Below, piece by piece: positions 1 to 8,214 of a stretch of DNA of 17,815 bases. A program made the position numbers and the translations under genes. Source of the stretch: Discostella pseudostelligera (lineage: Eukaryota > Bacillariophyta > Thalassiosirophyceae > Thalassiosirales > Thalassiosiraceae); the NCBI GenBank assembly GCA_036940085.1, contig JALLBK010000605.1:1-17815 (forward strand), given 5' to 3'. Numbering within the stretch: the first letter of the stretch is position 1; every line of letters starts with the position of its first letter. The notes beneath the pieces are model-generated. The model ran no database searches. It was not told the origin of the DNA and saw nothing but the letters and a program-made list of their open reading frames with translations.

Positions 1-79
1 GCTGTGAATGTGCTGTGAATGTGCTGTGACATTGCTGTGACAATGCTGTGATATTGCTGTGATTTTATGCTGTGACAAC
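1..79 (+). repeat. Left terminal array of 11-bp GCTGTGANNNN units (element left end, truncated by window edge)
   Basis: Seven units of the form GCTGTGA plus four variable bases start at 1, 12, 23, 34, 45, 56 and 69; a 2-bp slip (AT) sits at 67-68. The same units, including the order GCTGTGAATGT, GCTGTGACATT, GCTGTGACAAT, are found in reverse complement at 9667-9787, so this is one arm of a terminal inverted repeat. The array is already in phase at base 1 and the right arm has several further outer units, so the true left end lies upstream of the window. The 11-bp spacing is close to one DNA helical turn, which suits cooperative protein binding, but no binding protein is known here. Confidence 0.85.
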
Positions 80-120
80 ATAATAACACTCGATACTAGA
101 TACCATACTCTATTGACTAT

Positions 121-178
121 TGATGGCCTCGTCCCATCATTGCCCACATAGTACACCGTGACAATCAGCAGATCATGA
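121..178 (+). repeat. Inner part of left inverted arm (matches 9411-9488 reversed)
   Basis: The stretch beginning GATGGCCTCGTCCCATCA and containing GCCCACATAGTACACCGTGA and CAGCAGATCAT is matched in reverse complement at 9411-9488. The right copy has about 20 extra bases between the CCCATCA and GCCCACA blocks. This shows that the inverted repeat of the element runs well beyond the 11-bp array. Confidence 0.8.
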
Positions 179-763
179 TCGTATCGTCATCGTCGTCATG
201 GTCGTATTGTCGCATCGTCGTATCATCGTCGTCGTATCGTTGTCCTCGATGTATCGCCATCGTATCGTCGTAGTCGTCGTCGTATCGGTGTCGGTATCGA
301 TATCGGTATCGTTGTCGTCGTCGTCGTCGTCGTCGGTCGTCGATACCGTCGCCACCGCCGCCTCTGCGACATCAAATCTGCGTCGTAACATCATAGTCAT
401 CACCTCTGATGCAACAATCAGCCTCGTTGTCAAGATGTAGAGTGCGCTAATCTGCTGCCGACTCGCCGCTCCTTATGCAACAATTGTCATCGTATCGTAG
501 CCGTCACCACTGATGCAATCACATTGTTGTCATCGCCGTATCGTCATTTTGGTCACAGTATCTTCAACAATCTGATTGCACAGTTATTTCTAATTTCAAT
601 TAGCTTTGTTAATGTCGTCGTCGTCGCCGACTCGCCGCTGATCCAACAATCAAATCGCAATCGTAGCCGTCACCGGTAATTCAATCACATCGTTGTCGTC
701 GCCTTATCTTCGTTATCGCTTATGCAACAATCACATCGGTAACAGCAACATAACAATCAATCA
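179..763 (+). repeat. Triplet-rich (TCG/GTC) expansion with imperfect direct repeats, no gene
   Basis: From 179 to about 350 the DNA is dominated by TCG, GTC, TAT and CGT triplets, with a pure GTC run near 313-335. From 360 to 703 there are imperfect direct repeats: the block starting GCCGACTCGCCGCT at 457-537 recurs at 626-703, and its second half (AGTCATCACC, TGATGCAACAATCA) resembles about 385-437. Open frames across it on both strands give only monotonous Ser/Val or Asp/Thr strings and are by-products of the triplets. The stretch interrupts the left inverted arm: the matching right-arm sequence is continuous between 9405 and 9411, so this is an insertion or expansion on the left side. Confidence 0.75.
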
Positions 764-902
764 GCTATGGTTCCTACTATCAGAGGAGATTGCCGATACA
801 GAAGCAGAGTTTCAAGTATACAACATGGAATACTTGGAGAGGAGACAACGAACAACGATGATTACTCCGATGACGACAAGGAATGTTTCTCCTCCTCCTC
901 CT
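764..902 (+). repeat. Mirror copy of the 5' end of the 399-aa gene (left inverted arm)
   Basis: The sequence from 764 (GCTATGGTTCCTACTATCAG) to about 902 matches the reverse complement of 9274-9405 almost base for base over the first ~85 bp and more loosely after that, with a 6-bp insertion near 850 and an expanded CTC run at 893-903. On the right the same DNA is codons ~4 to 47 of the minus-strand 399-aa CDS. The left copy has no intact start, and its frames do not continue into the rest of that gene, so it is a non-coding fragment. Confidence 0.85.
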
Positions 903-960
903 CCTCATCCTCATTCCTGACATCTTTGATAATTTTCTGATCATGCCGGCGGACGAGAGA

Positions 961-1440
961 AACGCGGCATTATGCTAAGTTGTGACCGAGTTGCGGATCG
1001 ATACCCTGTCAGGAGTGTTGCGGTGAGGTGATGGAACCAAATTGTTGACGAGGGTATTCGGACCGCCCAATGAAGGCTGCTGCCTATGTCGATAGAAACT
1101 CCGCATTACGCTAAGTTGCGGACTGAATAATTGCAGATTGATACCGGTTAGAGTCTTGCGATGACGGGACCTAAACTCGATCCGCAACCGACCAATAATC
1201 GGAGCAGCGGAATTGTTGACGAGGGTATTTATTTTGGCAGGCACCTACCTACTCCCTTCACCTACTTACTACTACCCGCCACAACACAGCAACCGACAAT
1301 ATCGTCCACCGATGGCCGCTGCCAATGTAGATAGAAAATCGACATTATTAGGTGACCGCGTTTCGGATCGATAATGTTAAGAGTCTTGCGATGACGGAAC
1401 CCCAACTTGGTCCGCAACCGACTAATTATCGGAGTAGTGG
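961..1440 (+). repeat. Three diverged direct repeats of ~100-150 bp
   Basis: Copy A covers about 961-1058, copy B 1076-1229, and copy C 1317-1440. Shared blocks are GCATTA(T/C)GCTAAGTTG, GGATCGATA, GAGTCTTGCGATGACGG, TCCGCAACCGAC and TCGGAG(C/T)AG(C/T)GG. A and B also share ATTGTTGACGAGGGTATT, and A looks like B with an internal deletion before that block. No coding potential is evident. They could be subterminal binding repeats of the element or remains of a small nested element. Confidence 0.7.
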
Positions 1441-1704
1441 TAACGATAAAGATAGAGAAGAGTTTGTCTTATTACACAGATTCAGATGGGTAGATTGATA
1501 AATTAATTGGATACGAGGATAATATCTTCTTAGAATAGGTGTGTTTATGGCGGCGAGCGCCGGTCAGAGGGCGTTTCCTAACATGTTTCACAATGACGAC
1601 ATAAAACATACAATCAGTTACAAATACCCATCACACCAGGGACCATAAAACATAATCTCTGCCTCAGCTGTATTGGTGTATGGTTTGCGGTATTGTACAT
1701 GATT
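1441..1704. other. Non-coding gap between repeats and transposase remnant
   Basis: I see no gene, RNA or clear repeat here. The sequence is AT-rich except for a short GC-rich patch near 1549-1575 (GGCGGCGAGCGCCGG). The stop of the transposase remnant lies at its right edge, so part of this stretch is probably the 3' flank of that element. Confidence 0.4.
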
Positions 1705-2793
1705 TCAACACATATCGAAAGGTGGGTGACCATTATCGTAGTCATATTGGATAATGCAAGCAACCGCATGGACTGCCATCTGGTGCTGACGCAACTTCTT
1801 TTCAATTCCTCCTTTGTGACGGAAGCGATGTCCAAGAATATTGAAGTTCTTGAGCCTCCCGTTAAATGTTTCCTGACGATTCTTTGCTCTGGAAACAAAC
1901 ACCTTGAGATCAGGTGGGTGCTCATCTTTTTCCACCACTATTGGCCGACGTAGCAATGCACATTTCCCCTTCTTTGAGCTGAAAATAGAGTGAGGATTTG
2001 TCCCAATCATCACTGCTGGATTCCGTACCACCACGAAAAACAGTTATGTCATGTTTGGATGGTACATGTGGTCCGCTGATCCAGACAACTCTTTGCTCGC
2101 GTAAAGCAAGACAGAATTCATATTTCTTGGCGTGTAACAGAGAAAGATAGTATGAGAAGAGATCATGGTTGTGATAGTTCAATAAGGAGAAGACACGTGA
2201 CAACTCACCAATCCGCAGGAGTTCGATTTGTGATCGTACCACTTCGAGTTTGGATCAAGTCTCATTTCTTGAATCATGAAATTGCAACAGTCAACGCTAC
2301 GTCCAAGTTTCACATTATGCTTCAAATCAAAGACAATTTTCTTCCTCGACAAGACTTCGATCAAAGATACATACTCGGCAACCGATTTCATGATGAACTC
2401 CTCCGAGAACTTCCATCTCCCAGAGAGCACAGGGTACGTGTCATACAAAAAGAGCCAGTTTAACGCCATCAGAAACTCTTTGACATTTGAGTGTGGTTCG
2501 ATGTCCCTGATATCTTCAAACATTGCGGCGACGGTGAGTGGTGCAACCCCATAAAATGCTTTGAACCACTTGATCCTTCTCGCTTCGTTATTCATTCCTT
2601 GGCGAGCATGATCAAAACCAGCGTAGACAAGTCCAGCTCGGAGGATATCAACCGGCGTTACATCTAGGGAGGTTTGTTTTGAGAGAGCATGCGCAATCTG
2701 CAGTGAATGATTTGCAAAGCCAAAATTCATGGTGATTTGGTGTAGTAGCGTATTGTTTGCGGAATTTGGTGCCAGTGGTGGTGACCAGTGCAC
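1705..2793 (-). pseudogene. DDE superfamily transposase (DDE_Tnp_4 / Harbinger-like), one intron, inactivated
   Basis: Three open segments on the minus strand read together as one transposase. The first (2793 to 2209) contains ARRIKWFKAFYG, the conserved LNWLFLYDTYPVLSGRW and, in RSVDCCNF, the probable first catalytic Asp (codon at 2292-2290). The second (from 2125) carries KYEFCLALRE, VVWISGP and HDITVFRGG, followed by LYFQLKEGE. The third (to 1705) holds KDEHPPDLK, RAKNRQETFNGRLK with the probable catalytic Glu (codon 1872-1870), FRHKG and QYDYDNGHPPFD. Segments 1 and 2 join cleanly by removing a GTGAGT...AAG intron (2208-2126). Segments 2 and 3 are in different frames: near 1963-1975, about a dozen codons that should hold the second Asp (a DSGY-type motif) are missing. 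The reported first codon is GTG; an in-frame ATG lies at 2730. It could have driven the larger element or be a separate nested insertion. Confidence 0.8.
2126..2208 (-). other. Candidate 83-bp spliceosomal intron in transposase remnant
   Basis: On the minus strand the donor is GTGAGT right after codons for SCGL, and the acceptor is CCAAG just before codons for KYEF. Removal is phase 0 and restores the continuous reading SCGL-KYEFCLALRE expected for the family. Without splicing the frame stops after about 10 unrelated residues. Confidence 0.65.
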
Positions 2794-3149
2794 ATCATTG
2801 TCTCTAATATTCCGAGAGGGTATTGATGAAAAGTTGATTGTTGATATTCTCCAAATTCACTGCCTTCCATCTCAACATCGTTGCTACAAGCATCCTCTTC
2901 TTCTTTCTTACGATTCAAATATGATAGGGTGCTAATATATTGATTCGTTGTATGTGTATTCTCATCGGCAATTGATCCATCATATGTGTATTCTCGTCGA
3001 AGAGAAAAATGGATTGTTCCCACGGCATTGGTCGTTGCTGCTCCGTTGATTCAGCGAACCCGGAAAAGCATCACGATCAAGAGAAGTAGTGATAGTCGCT
3101 GGATTGTGGATTGGCCAAGACAAATTCTCAACATAATTCATCACCGCCA
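2794..3149. other. Intergenic region between divergent transposase remnant and two-exon gene
   Basis: A minus-strand frame (3023 to about 2800) encodes an acidic stretch that could be a decayed N-terminus of the transposase in another frame, but nothing supports its being translated. A 13-bp direct repeat TATGTGTATTCTC occurs at 2951-2963 and 2983-2995. The right half must hold the promoter of the gene starting at 3150; no clear TATA box is seen. Confidence 0.35.
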
Positions 3150-5374
3150 ATGAATCCAAAATGGCCACGAGGATACTTGAAGGAACATGACAAACTCATC
3201 CAGCTGTATTGCAAAGTAGAACCAGACGACATCAAATTAAAAGATCTCTTTGTCAGTGTCAATATCATCGGTGGTGGTCTTGCATTTGCCGATCCCACAG
3301 TCAGAAGGTTTTCGTCAAATCGAAGGGGGAACATCTTGCGGCTTGTCCATCCACCACCACCACCATTCTTTGGGCCGACCGATTTCTACCGAACCTTTGA
3401 ACAGAACGATTTCATCGATACTCTCCTCGCATCACAATCACCGCCCACAACACAAACCACCATGTCACGCAGCACCAGAAGCAGAGGAAGGACCGATGAA
3501 AGTGTGGCAGATGAAGATGATGTCACTGCGGCGGATGAGCTCCTCACAGCCAGCCTCCGTTACTTGAATGTGTCGGGTGGTACTCGTAGTAATCGGTAAG
3601 AGGACAACATCTATCTCTTGTTCTTGTCCTCGTCTTTGTTAGGAGTACGATATTGTATGAGATCGTATGGTGGTCGTCGTCCCCCGTCTGCAGACAGGAC
3701 GATAGTCTGTCTGTCCCCGGTAGCTGATCATAGAGCCTTTTGGTATGCTATTCCTTGACGATTCTGATCAATCTACCTAACCATCCATTTCTATTTGGTT
3801 CGCTCCCATTTTGTAGTGGTAGTACTACTACTCCCCCACCCCCACGAACTTCATCCAGGCTTTCGCCACCGCCGCCACCATCAACTGGCAGGAAGATATC
3901 CCGAGATATACCAGGCACTCTCCCATTGGACTTCACCCCGGCACCACTTAATCCTTTCAACATTCTGGTCTTCCGTGGGGGGAGAGTAAAAGATGACGAG
4001 GGCAGGCATTGGTTGGATAGCCTCGTTATCGCTGTCCCCTTTGACGCGGAGGAGGATGTTAAAGATGGGCGAACCTCCCTAACCATCGACATGGAGCATG
4101 GCACACTCCCTAATCCTAACGAGAACGGATATGGCTCAAAATATCTACTCCTTACCCGCCCAGTAATGTCCCAAGCCATATTGGAAACCTTGACTGCCGC
4201 CATTCAGACCACCTACGATAATGACATCGATGATTACTACAAGAATAATACAGTGGGTATCACGGAGGATAATCTGATTCATTCTCGTGATGACACCATT
4301 AAAAATTGCTATGTGGCGTTTGCTCAAGCCATCGACGAAAAGACCAAGAAACCAGCGTTGGAGACGTACCGGCTCAAGGTTCCGAGTGATGTTGCTACCG
4401 AACAGCAGCTCTACCTCCACGGTTATTGTTGGCAAGGCGAGACTTGGAACAGCAGGCATGATGGTTCGAGTGGAGAGCTTAGAGGATTTCCCAACATTGC
4501 TGGATTCACGGACAATTCTCCCCTGTCCCTGGCAGCGCCCTACACGAAGATAGTGGGGTATCTAATTTATCATGTGGCTATTTTTGGCAATGAAGAAAAG
4601 GACTTGCATCGTTTGATCGCCACCCCGAACACCACGCCCAAGAAGGTAATTGACAGGCTGCAAGCGACGAAGAATGCCAAGGCAGCGCAGGATCAGGCCA
4701 ATGCTCTCAACCGTGGGGGCAACAACCCGTCCAACCCCACCACCAGCTCCACGACACACCACCACCGCAATCATAATCATGCAACCACGACGAGCCACCA
4801 CCACAGCCCTCCTCGCGGTCATACTACTCGTACGCACTACGTTTATCAGACTGGCACCGGCACCCCGCCGAACCAGCACTACGCTCATCAGACCGGCACC
4901 CAGAACCAGCAGAACCAGTCCTACGCTCATCAGACCGGCACCCAGCACCAGCAGAACCAGTCCTACGCTCATCAGACTGCCACATACAAGCAGCCTTTCA
5001 CCCAGCAGGAGCACACCACCACCCAGCAGGACTTTGATCCTTTCTACAATGAGCACACCACCACCCAGCATGACCAGTACCATGATCGTTCCGCCTACAA
5101 TACCGAGAGTGATGGTGGAAATGGAGGTGGAAGAAACTACAATAAGGATGAAGAGTCTGATGAACATTTGGTTTCTTTGGCGAGTGCTAGTCAGATGGAG
5201 GATGGAAGCGAGGATCAGAGGAAGCCCCCTGCATGGACGGATGATACATGGGCACGCGGTGGTACTACTAATGCTCATGGGCAGACTGATGGAATGGGTG
5301 GTGCTCGTGCGCAGGATGATGGAATGGGTGGTGAATATAATGGTGGTTATGCTCGTGGATACTACCGAGGTTAG
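3150..5374 (+). CDS. Unrecognised two-exon element-borne protein, 667 aa, Gln/His/Thr-rich C-terminus
   Basis: I do not recognise this protein. Exons 3150-3595 and 3817-5374 join through a GTAAGA...TTTGTAG intron; the join makes an Arg codon and keeps the frame, giving 667 residues. The start is the first ATG in a frame that is open upstream only from a TTG. Residues ~1-95 look globular (SVNIIGGGLAF, FFGPTDFYRTFEQNDF), ~100-180 are polar and proline-rich, and ~180-420 form a second globular-looking part with mixed hydrophobic residues (NILVFRGGRV, KIVGYLIYHVAIF). The rest is low complexity: a His/Thr stretch (~455-485), a 14-residue tandem repeat with core HQTGTQ (~490-537), and a Gly-rich end with repeated DGMGG. 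No transmembrane segment or catalytic motif is visible. It lies inside the inverted-repeat-bounded element, divergent from the transposase remnant. Structural or nucleic-acid-binding roles are possible but unproven. Confidence 0.7.
3596..3816 (+). other. Candidate 221-bp intron of the 667-aa gene
   Basis: The donor CG|GTAAGA at 3596 lies exactly where the first reading frame meets a stop (TAA inside GTAAG). The acceptor TTTTGTAG ends at 3816, preceded by a pyrimidine-rich stretch. Splicing yields Asn-Arg-Gly-Ser across the junction and fuses two open frames. An alternative second gene starting with the ATG at 3740 is less likely, because its first residues would be intron-encoded. Confidence 0.7.
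4838..4981 (+). repeat. 42-bp in-frame tandem repeat (about 3.4 copies)
   Basis: Units begin at 4838, 4880, 4922 and 4964 (partial). Each encodes 14 residues with Tyr, His-Gln-Thr-Gly-Thr and a Gln/Asn-rich tail. Units 2 and 3 are nearly identical at the DNA level, which points to recent expansion within the coding sequence. Confidence 0.85.
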
Positions 5375-5514
5375 ACACTGCTCTTGTTTGCATGTTCAGC
5401 CTTTTGTATGTGTTGGTGATAGATTGCGTTGGCATTGTTATTATGTTACACAATGTCCATCGTTGTACAGTGTACCGTCCGGTGCTAGTGGTCTCTCGTG
5501 TATGACTTGTAAGA

Positions 5515-5520
5515 AATAAA
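5515..5520 (+). terminator. Possible polyadenylation signal AATAAA
   Basis: AATAAA lies 141 bp after the stop of the 667-aa gene and about 85 bp before the next gene's ATG. The position suits a poly(A) signal, but the hexamer is weakly informative in diatoms and could occur by chance. Confidence 0.25.
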
Positions 5521-5604
5521 ACTAACTAATTGATTGTTGCTTGCCATCCTTGCTTGATAGGTAATACCAATCATATTACTACTACTACTCTTCGGGAATT
5601 TGCA

Positions 5605-8169
5605 ATGCCAGTCATTGCAAAAAGATTTCGGTCCTTCATCGGAAATCACAGTTTCCGCACGCTGTTACTCTGGCGCAAACAAAGACAAGCCCTGCAACCG
5701 CCACCGAGTGACCTAACCACCAGTTTGCTTCGAGAAGGAGGATCAATGGTCCTTGCGAATTTGCCTGATCCACCTGAGCATCCGTCCTCGCTGTTACTCA
5801 GGCACCAACAAAGACAGGCGCTGCAACCGGCTCCGTTTGAACCCAACATCAGTTTGCTTCGAGAAGAAGGGTCGATACTCATTACAAATTTGCCTGACCC
5901 ACCAGAGCATCCGTCCTCGCTTTCACTTCCACTTCCACCAGATGACACCAACAAACTTCAGTGGCTTCCGCCAATACGACAGCAAGCAGCAGCATATAAA
6001 GAAATACCAAACAACTTGAACTCATCCACGAGCAACAATCCCAACACAATTGGAGCAGGACATCGATTTACAGAATTGCCTGATCCACCAGAGCAACCAT
6101 CTTCACTTTCGCCTCCATGTAGACCAGAGCAAGACGTAGTGGTAAAAGATATACTACATGCAACAATTGACAAGAAACATCACAGCGCAATCGGAGATGA
6201 ACCAGGGCGCTACCTGCCGGCATCCTCGAAACCTGCATTTGCAAAGGCGCCGCCAACATCCTCGTCACTGAACAACATTGGTTTGCGTTGTGTACATGTT
6301 GCACATGAAGAAGGATCATCGACCACTGCATCACTGCCTCATTGCTATAAATTGATTGATCCTCCAGATCCACCCGAGCACCAACCAACACAGGAGAAGC
6401 AATTTGAAAATCGAGCTTCTCTGGTAATCTGCGCTACAGTGCCATCAACAGGTGCTCACGACGTGCAAGAGCTGCCAATGGAGAATCACATTCCTCCATT
6501 AATAGAAGCATTGCCAACAGCTCAAGCCAGTGCCCAGCGTCAGCTGTTACAACCGAATCGTCATTCAGAAGCAACAGAAAACCAAGAAGTACAACAACAT
6601 GTGATGAACACACCCCACCAACAACTCCTACTGAAAGAAGGGCTGACGTATCACCATTATCCGTTGCTGCTCGAAGCGCCAGCACCCGGACAGAGTACAT
6701 CGTCAAACCATCTTGTATTACTCACACCACCAACAATGCAGCATCAGCACCAGCATCAGCCAGCAAACCCACCAACTCCGTCAATGCCAACCCTCGCTGG
6801 TATGTCTGATTCTAGCTGGCTATTTCATCAATCTATGCAGAACCCAGACGCAGCAATGCAAGAGGACCACCCAACTGAGCATCAAAATATGCAAAATCAC
6901 AGTGTACTGTCGCTGAGAGAATCTCACTCTCGAATGGAAGGAACGACATTCCCACCACCATCTGCACAGCTGCACATGGAGGTTCAGCCACTAAAATCAG
7001 TGCAACCACCAGAGTCAGAACTTCAAGCCACAAACAACAAACTCCAGCCATCCGATGGTATTCCATTTCCATCGTATCCATTGCCAATGCACTATCAAAA
7101 CGCAACGCAAGCAGACCACCCTACTACTGATATCGAGCATTCAAATATGCAACATGAATCATTATCGACATTGAGAGAATCTAATTTGTATCAAAAGAAA
7201 GGATCGGTACTCTCATCAACATCTCTGCAGCAAAGCATCAAGATCACATCTATACAGCAAAGCATCGAGATCCTTCCGCCAAAATCAGTGCGACCAGAGT
7301 CAGAGCTTCTTCAAGCCACCAAATACAAGCTTCAGCCATTCAATGACAATTCACTACCATCTTTGCCGATAGAACCGTGGTTGCTTGAAGGAGAGCAAGA
7401 CCTTGAAAGTCATTTGGTACTCGCTCCTCTCCAGACCCGCCACCATCACCAGCTTCAATCTAGTACGCAGCAGGCATTTGCACCAAGACACGAAACCACT
7501 CAAATGCTACAACTTCCATTGCTTGCTGAAACCACACCAGCGCAAGATGACGAGATCAGCAACGCAAGTTCTTTAAGCTTGTTCAGCAGTATAAGTTCTG
7601 CAATATCATACGATTCCTTTTTCTCCGATATTTTGGATGCAAGAATTCAATCTGCTACTGAAACTCTAGTCGATCTCACACGGGAGGCTGATGCGACAAT
7701 GTCAAAACTCGATGCAACTACTGCATTGTCCGTCGAAAATGCAACAGCCAGTTATGCAACACTAGTCTGCGAGGAAATTGCAACGTCTGTTGGTGTTTCT
7801 TCCGCCAATGTGTATCCTCATTCTCCGTATGCATCAGTGAGGAGCATGGAGAAGGAATCTGTTAATAATTCGAAAGTGCAACCTTCTGAAAAGAGGTGGA
7901 ACGAAGTAGTGGCTCTTGGAGCAGACGTTGGTGTTGATGTTGAGAAGTTCCATCCTCATGGATTGATATTGAAGCGCAAAGCATCTGACGTCAATTTAGA
8001 TGGTGATATCGACCATGATCATGGGCCAGCATCAATATGGTCGTCATTAAGGGAATACGATTTACTAATGAATCGCAAGGGGAATAAGTGCCCTGGTAAC
8101 ATGATGAAAAATCGAAAGTTTTCAAAAGTAGTCGTCAATGGCGTGTGTGGCAAGATGGCTCGGGGATAA
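5605..8169 (+). CDS. Unrecognised repeat-rich element-borne protein, 854 aa
   Basis: I do not recognise this protein. The frame is open from 5530, but that codon is TTG; the first ATG is at 5605 and gives 854 aa. Residues ~20-110 hold two copies of a 43-residue unit (LLL..., KQRQALQP, SLLREEG, LPDPPEHPSSL). The PDPPE(H/Q) core recurs near residues 158 and 254, so it is a dispersed motif. Residues ~380-600 are Gln/Pro/His-rich and include a larger duplication of about 90 residues, each copy with DHPT, SLRES, KSV..PESEL and KLQP. The last ~180 residues are less biased and predicted helical (Ser-rich SLFSSISSAISYDSFFSDILD, then an Ala/Thr/Glu stretch), ending in a basic tail. No transmembrane segment or enzyme motif is seen. 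It ends 45 bp from the convergent 399-aa gene. It could be a scaffold or a nucleic-acid-binding protein of the element; that is inference only. Confidence 0.65.
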   Translation: MPVIAKRFRSFIGNHSFRTLLLWRKQRQALQPPPSDLTTSLLREGGSMVLANLPDPPEHPSSLLLRHQQRQALQPAPFEPNISLLREEGSILITNLPDPPEHPSSLSLPLPPDDTNKLQWLPPIRQQAAAYKEIPNNLNSSTSNNPNTIGAGHRFTELPDPPEQPSSLSPPCRPEQDVVVKDILHATIDKKHHSAIGDEPGRYLPASSKPAFAKAPPTSSSLNNIGLRCVHVAHEEGSSTTASLPHCYKLIDPPDPPEHQPTQEKQFENRASLVICATVPSTGAHDVQELPMENHIPPLIEALPTAQASAQRQLLQPNRHSEATENQEVQQHVMNTPHQQLLLKEGLTYHHYPLLLEAPAPGQSTSSNHLVLLTPPTMQHQHQHQPANPPTPSMPTLAGMSDSSWLFHQSMQNPDAAMQEDHPTEHQNMQNHSVLSLRESHSRMEGTTFPPPSAQLHMEVQPLKSVQPPESELQATNNKLQPSDGIPFPSYPLPMHYQNATQADHPTTDIEHSNMQHESLSTLRESNLYQKKGSVLSSTSLQQSIKITSIQQSIEILPPKSVRPESELLQATKYKLQPFNDNSLPSLPIEPWLLEGEQDLESHLVLAPLQTRHHHQLQSSTQQAFAPRHETTQMLQLPLLAETTPAQDDEISNASSLSLFSSISSAISYDSFFSDILDARIQSATETLVDLTREADATMSKLDATTALSVENATASYATLVCEEIATSVGVSSANVYPHSPYASVRSMEKESVNNSKVQPSEKRWNEVVALGADVGVDVEKFHPHGLILKRKASDVNLDGDIDHDHGPASIWSSLREYDLLMNRKGNKCPGNMMKNRKFSKVVVNGVCGKMARG
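5662..5919 (+). repeat. 129-bp in-frame tandem duplication (43-aa unit, two copies)
   Basis: The units run 5662-5790 and 5791-5919. Both encode LLL, QRQALQP, SLLRE and LPDPPEHPSSL at matching positions, and a further degenerate end-of-unit copy lies at about 6073-6108. Phase is kept, so the duplication extends the protein without breaking it. Confidence 0.8.
6826..7370 (+). repeat. Diverged internal duplication of ~90 codons in the 854-aa gene
   Basis: The first copy (about 6826-7080) and second copy (about 7090-7370) share, in order, MQN/YQN, DHPT, EH.NMQ, LRES, PKSV or LKSV, PESEL, QAT..KLQP and P..PSLP or P..PSYP. The order is conserved but the spacing varies, indicating an older duplication than the 43-residue one upstream. 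Confidence 0.7.
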
Positions 8170-8214
8170 TGGATAATTAGACAACGTAATTAACTATCAT
8201 ATCTATTCATTTAA

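Noticed and set aside
173..440. Open frames on both strands in the triplet-rich tract
   Set aside because: They encode only Ser/Val or Asp/Thr runs generated by TCG/GAC triplets, with no independent sign of coding.
693..920. Small plus-strand ORF of 75 codons
   Set aside because: Its 3' half is the mirrored copy of the 399-aa gene's start read in another frame; the rest is repeat sequence.
3740..3816. Separate gene starting at the ATG at 3740
   Set aside because: The first 25 codons would come from what looks like an intron with good donor and acceptor; the spliced reading is more economical.
4562..5519. Long open frames on both strands over the C-terminal part of the 667-aa gene
   Set aside because: They are shadows created by the biased Gln/His/Thr codons; the translations are low-complexity Val/Leu/Arg or Arg/Pro/Thr strings.
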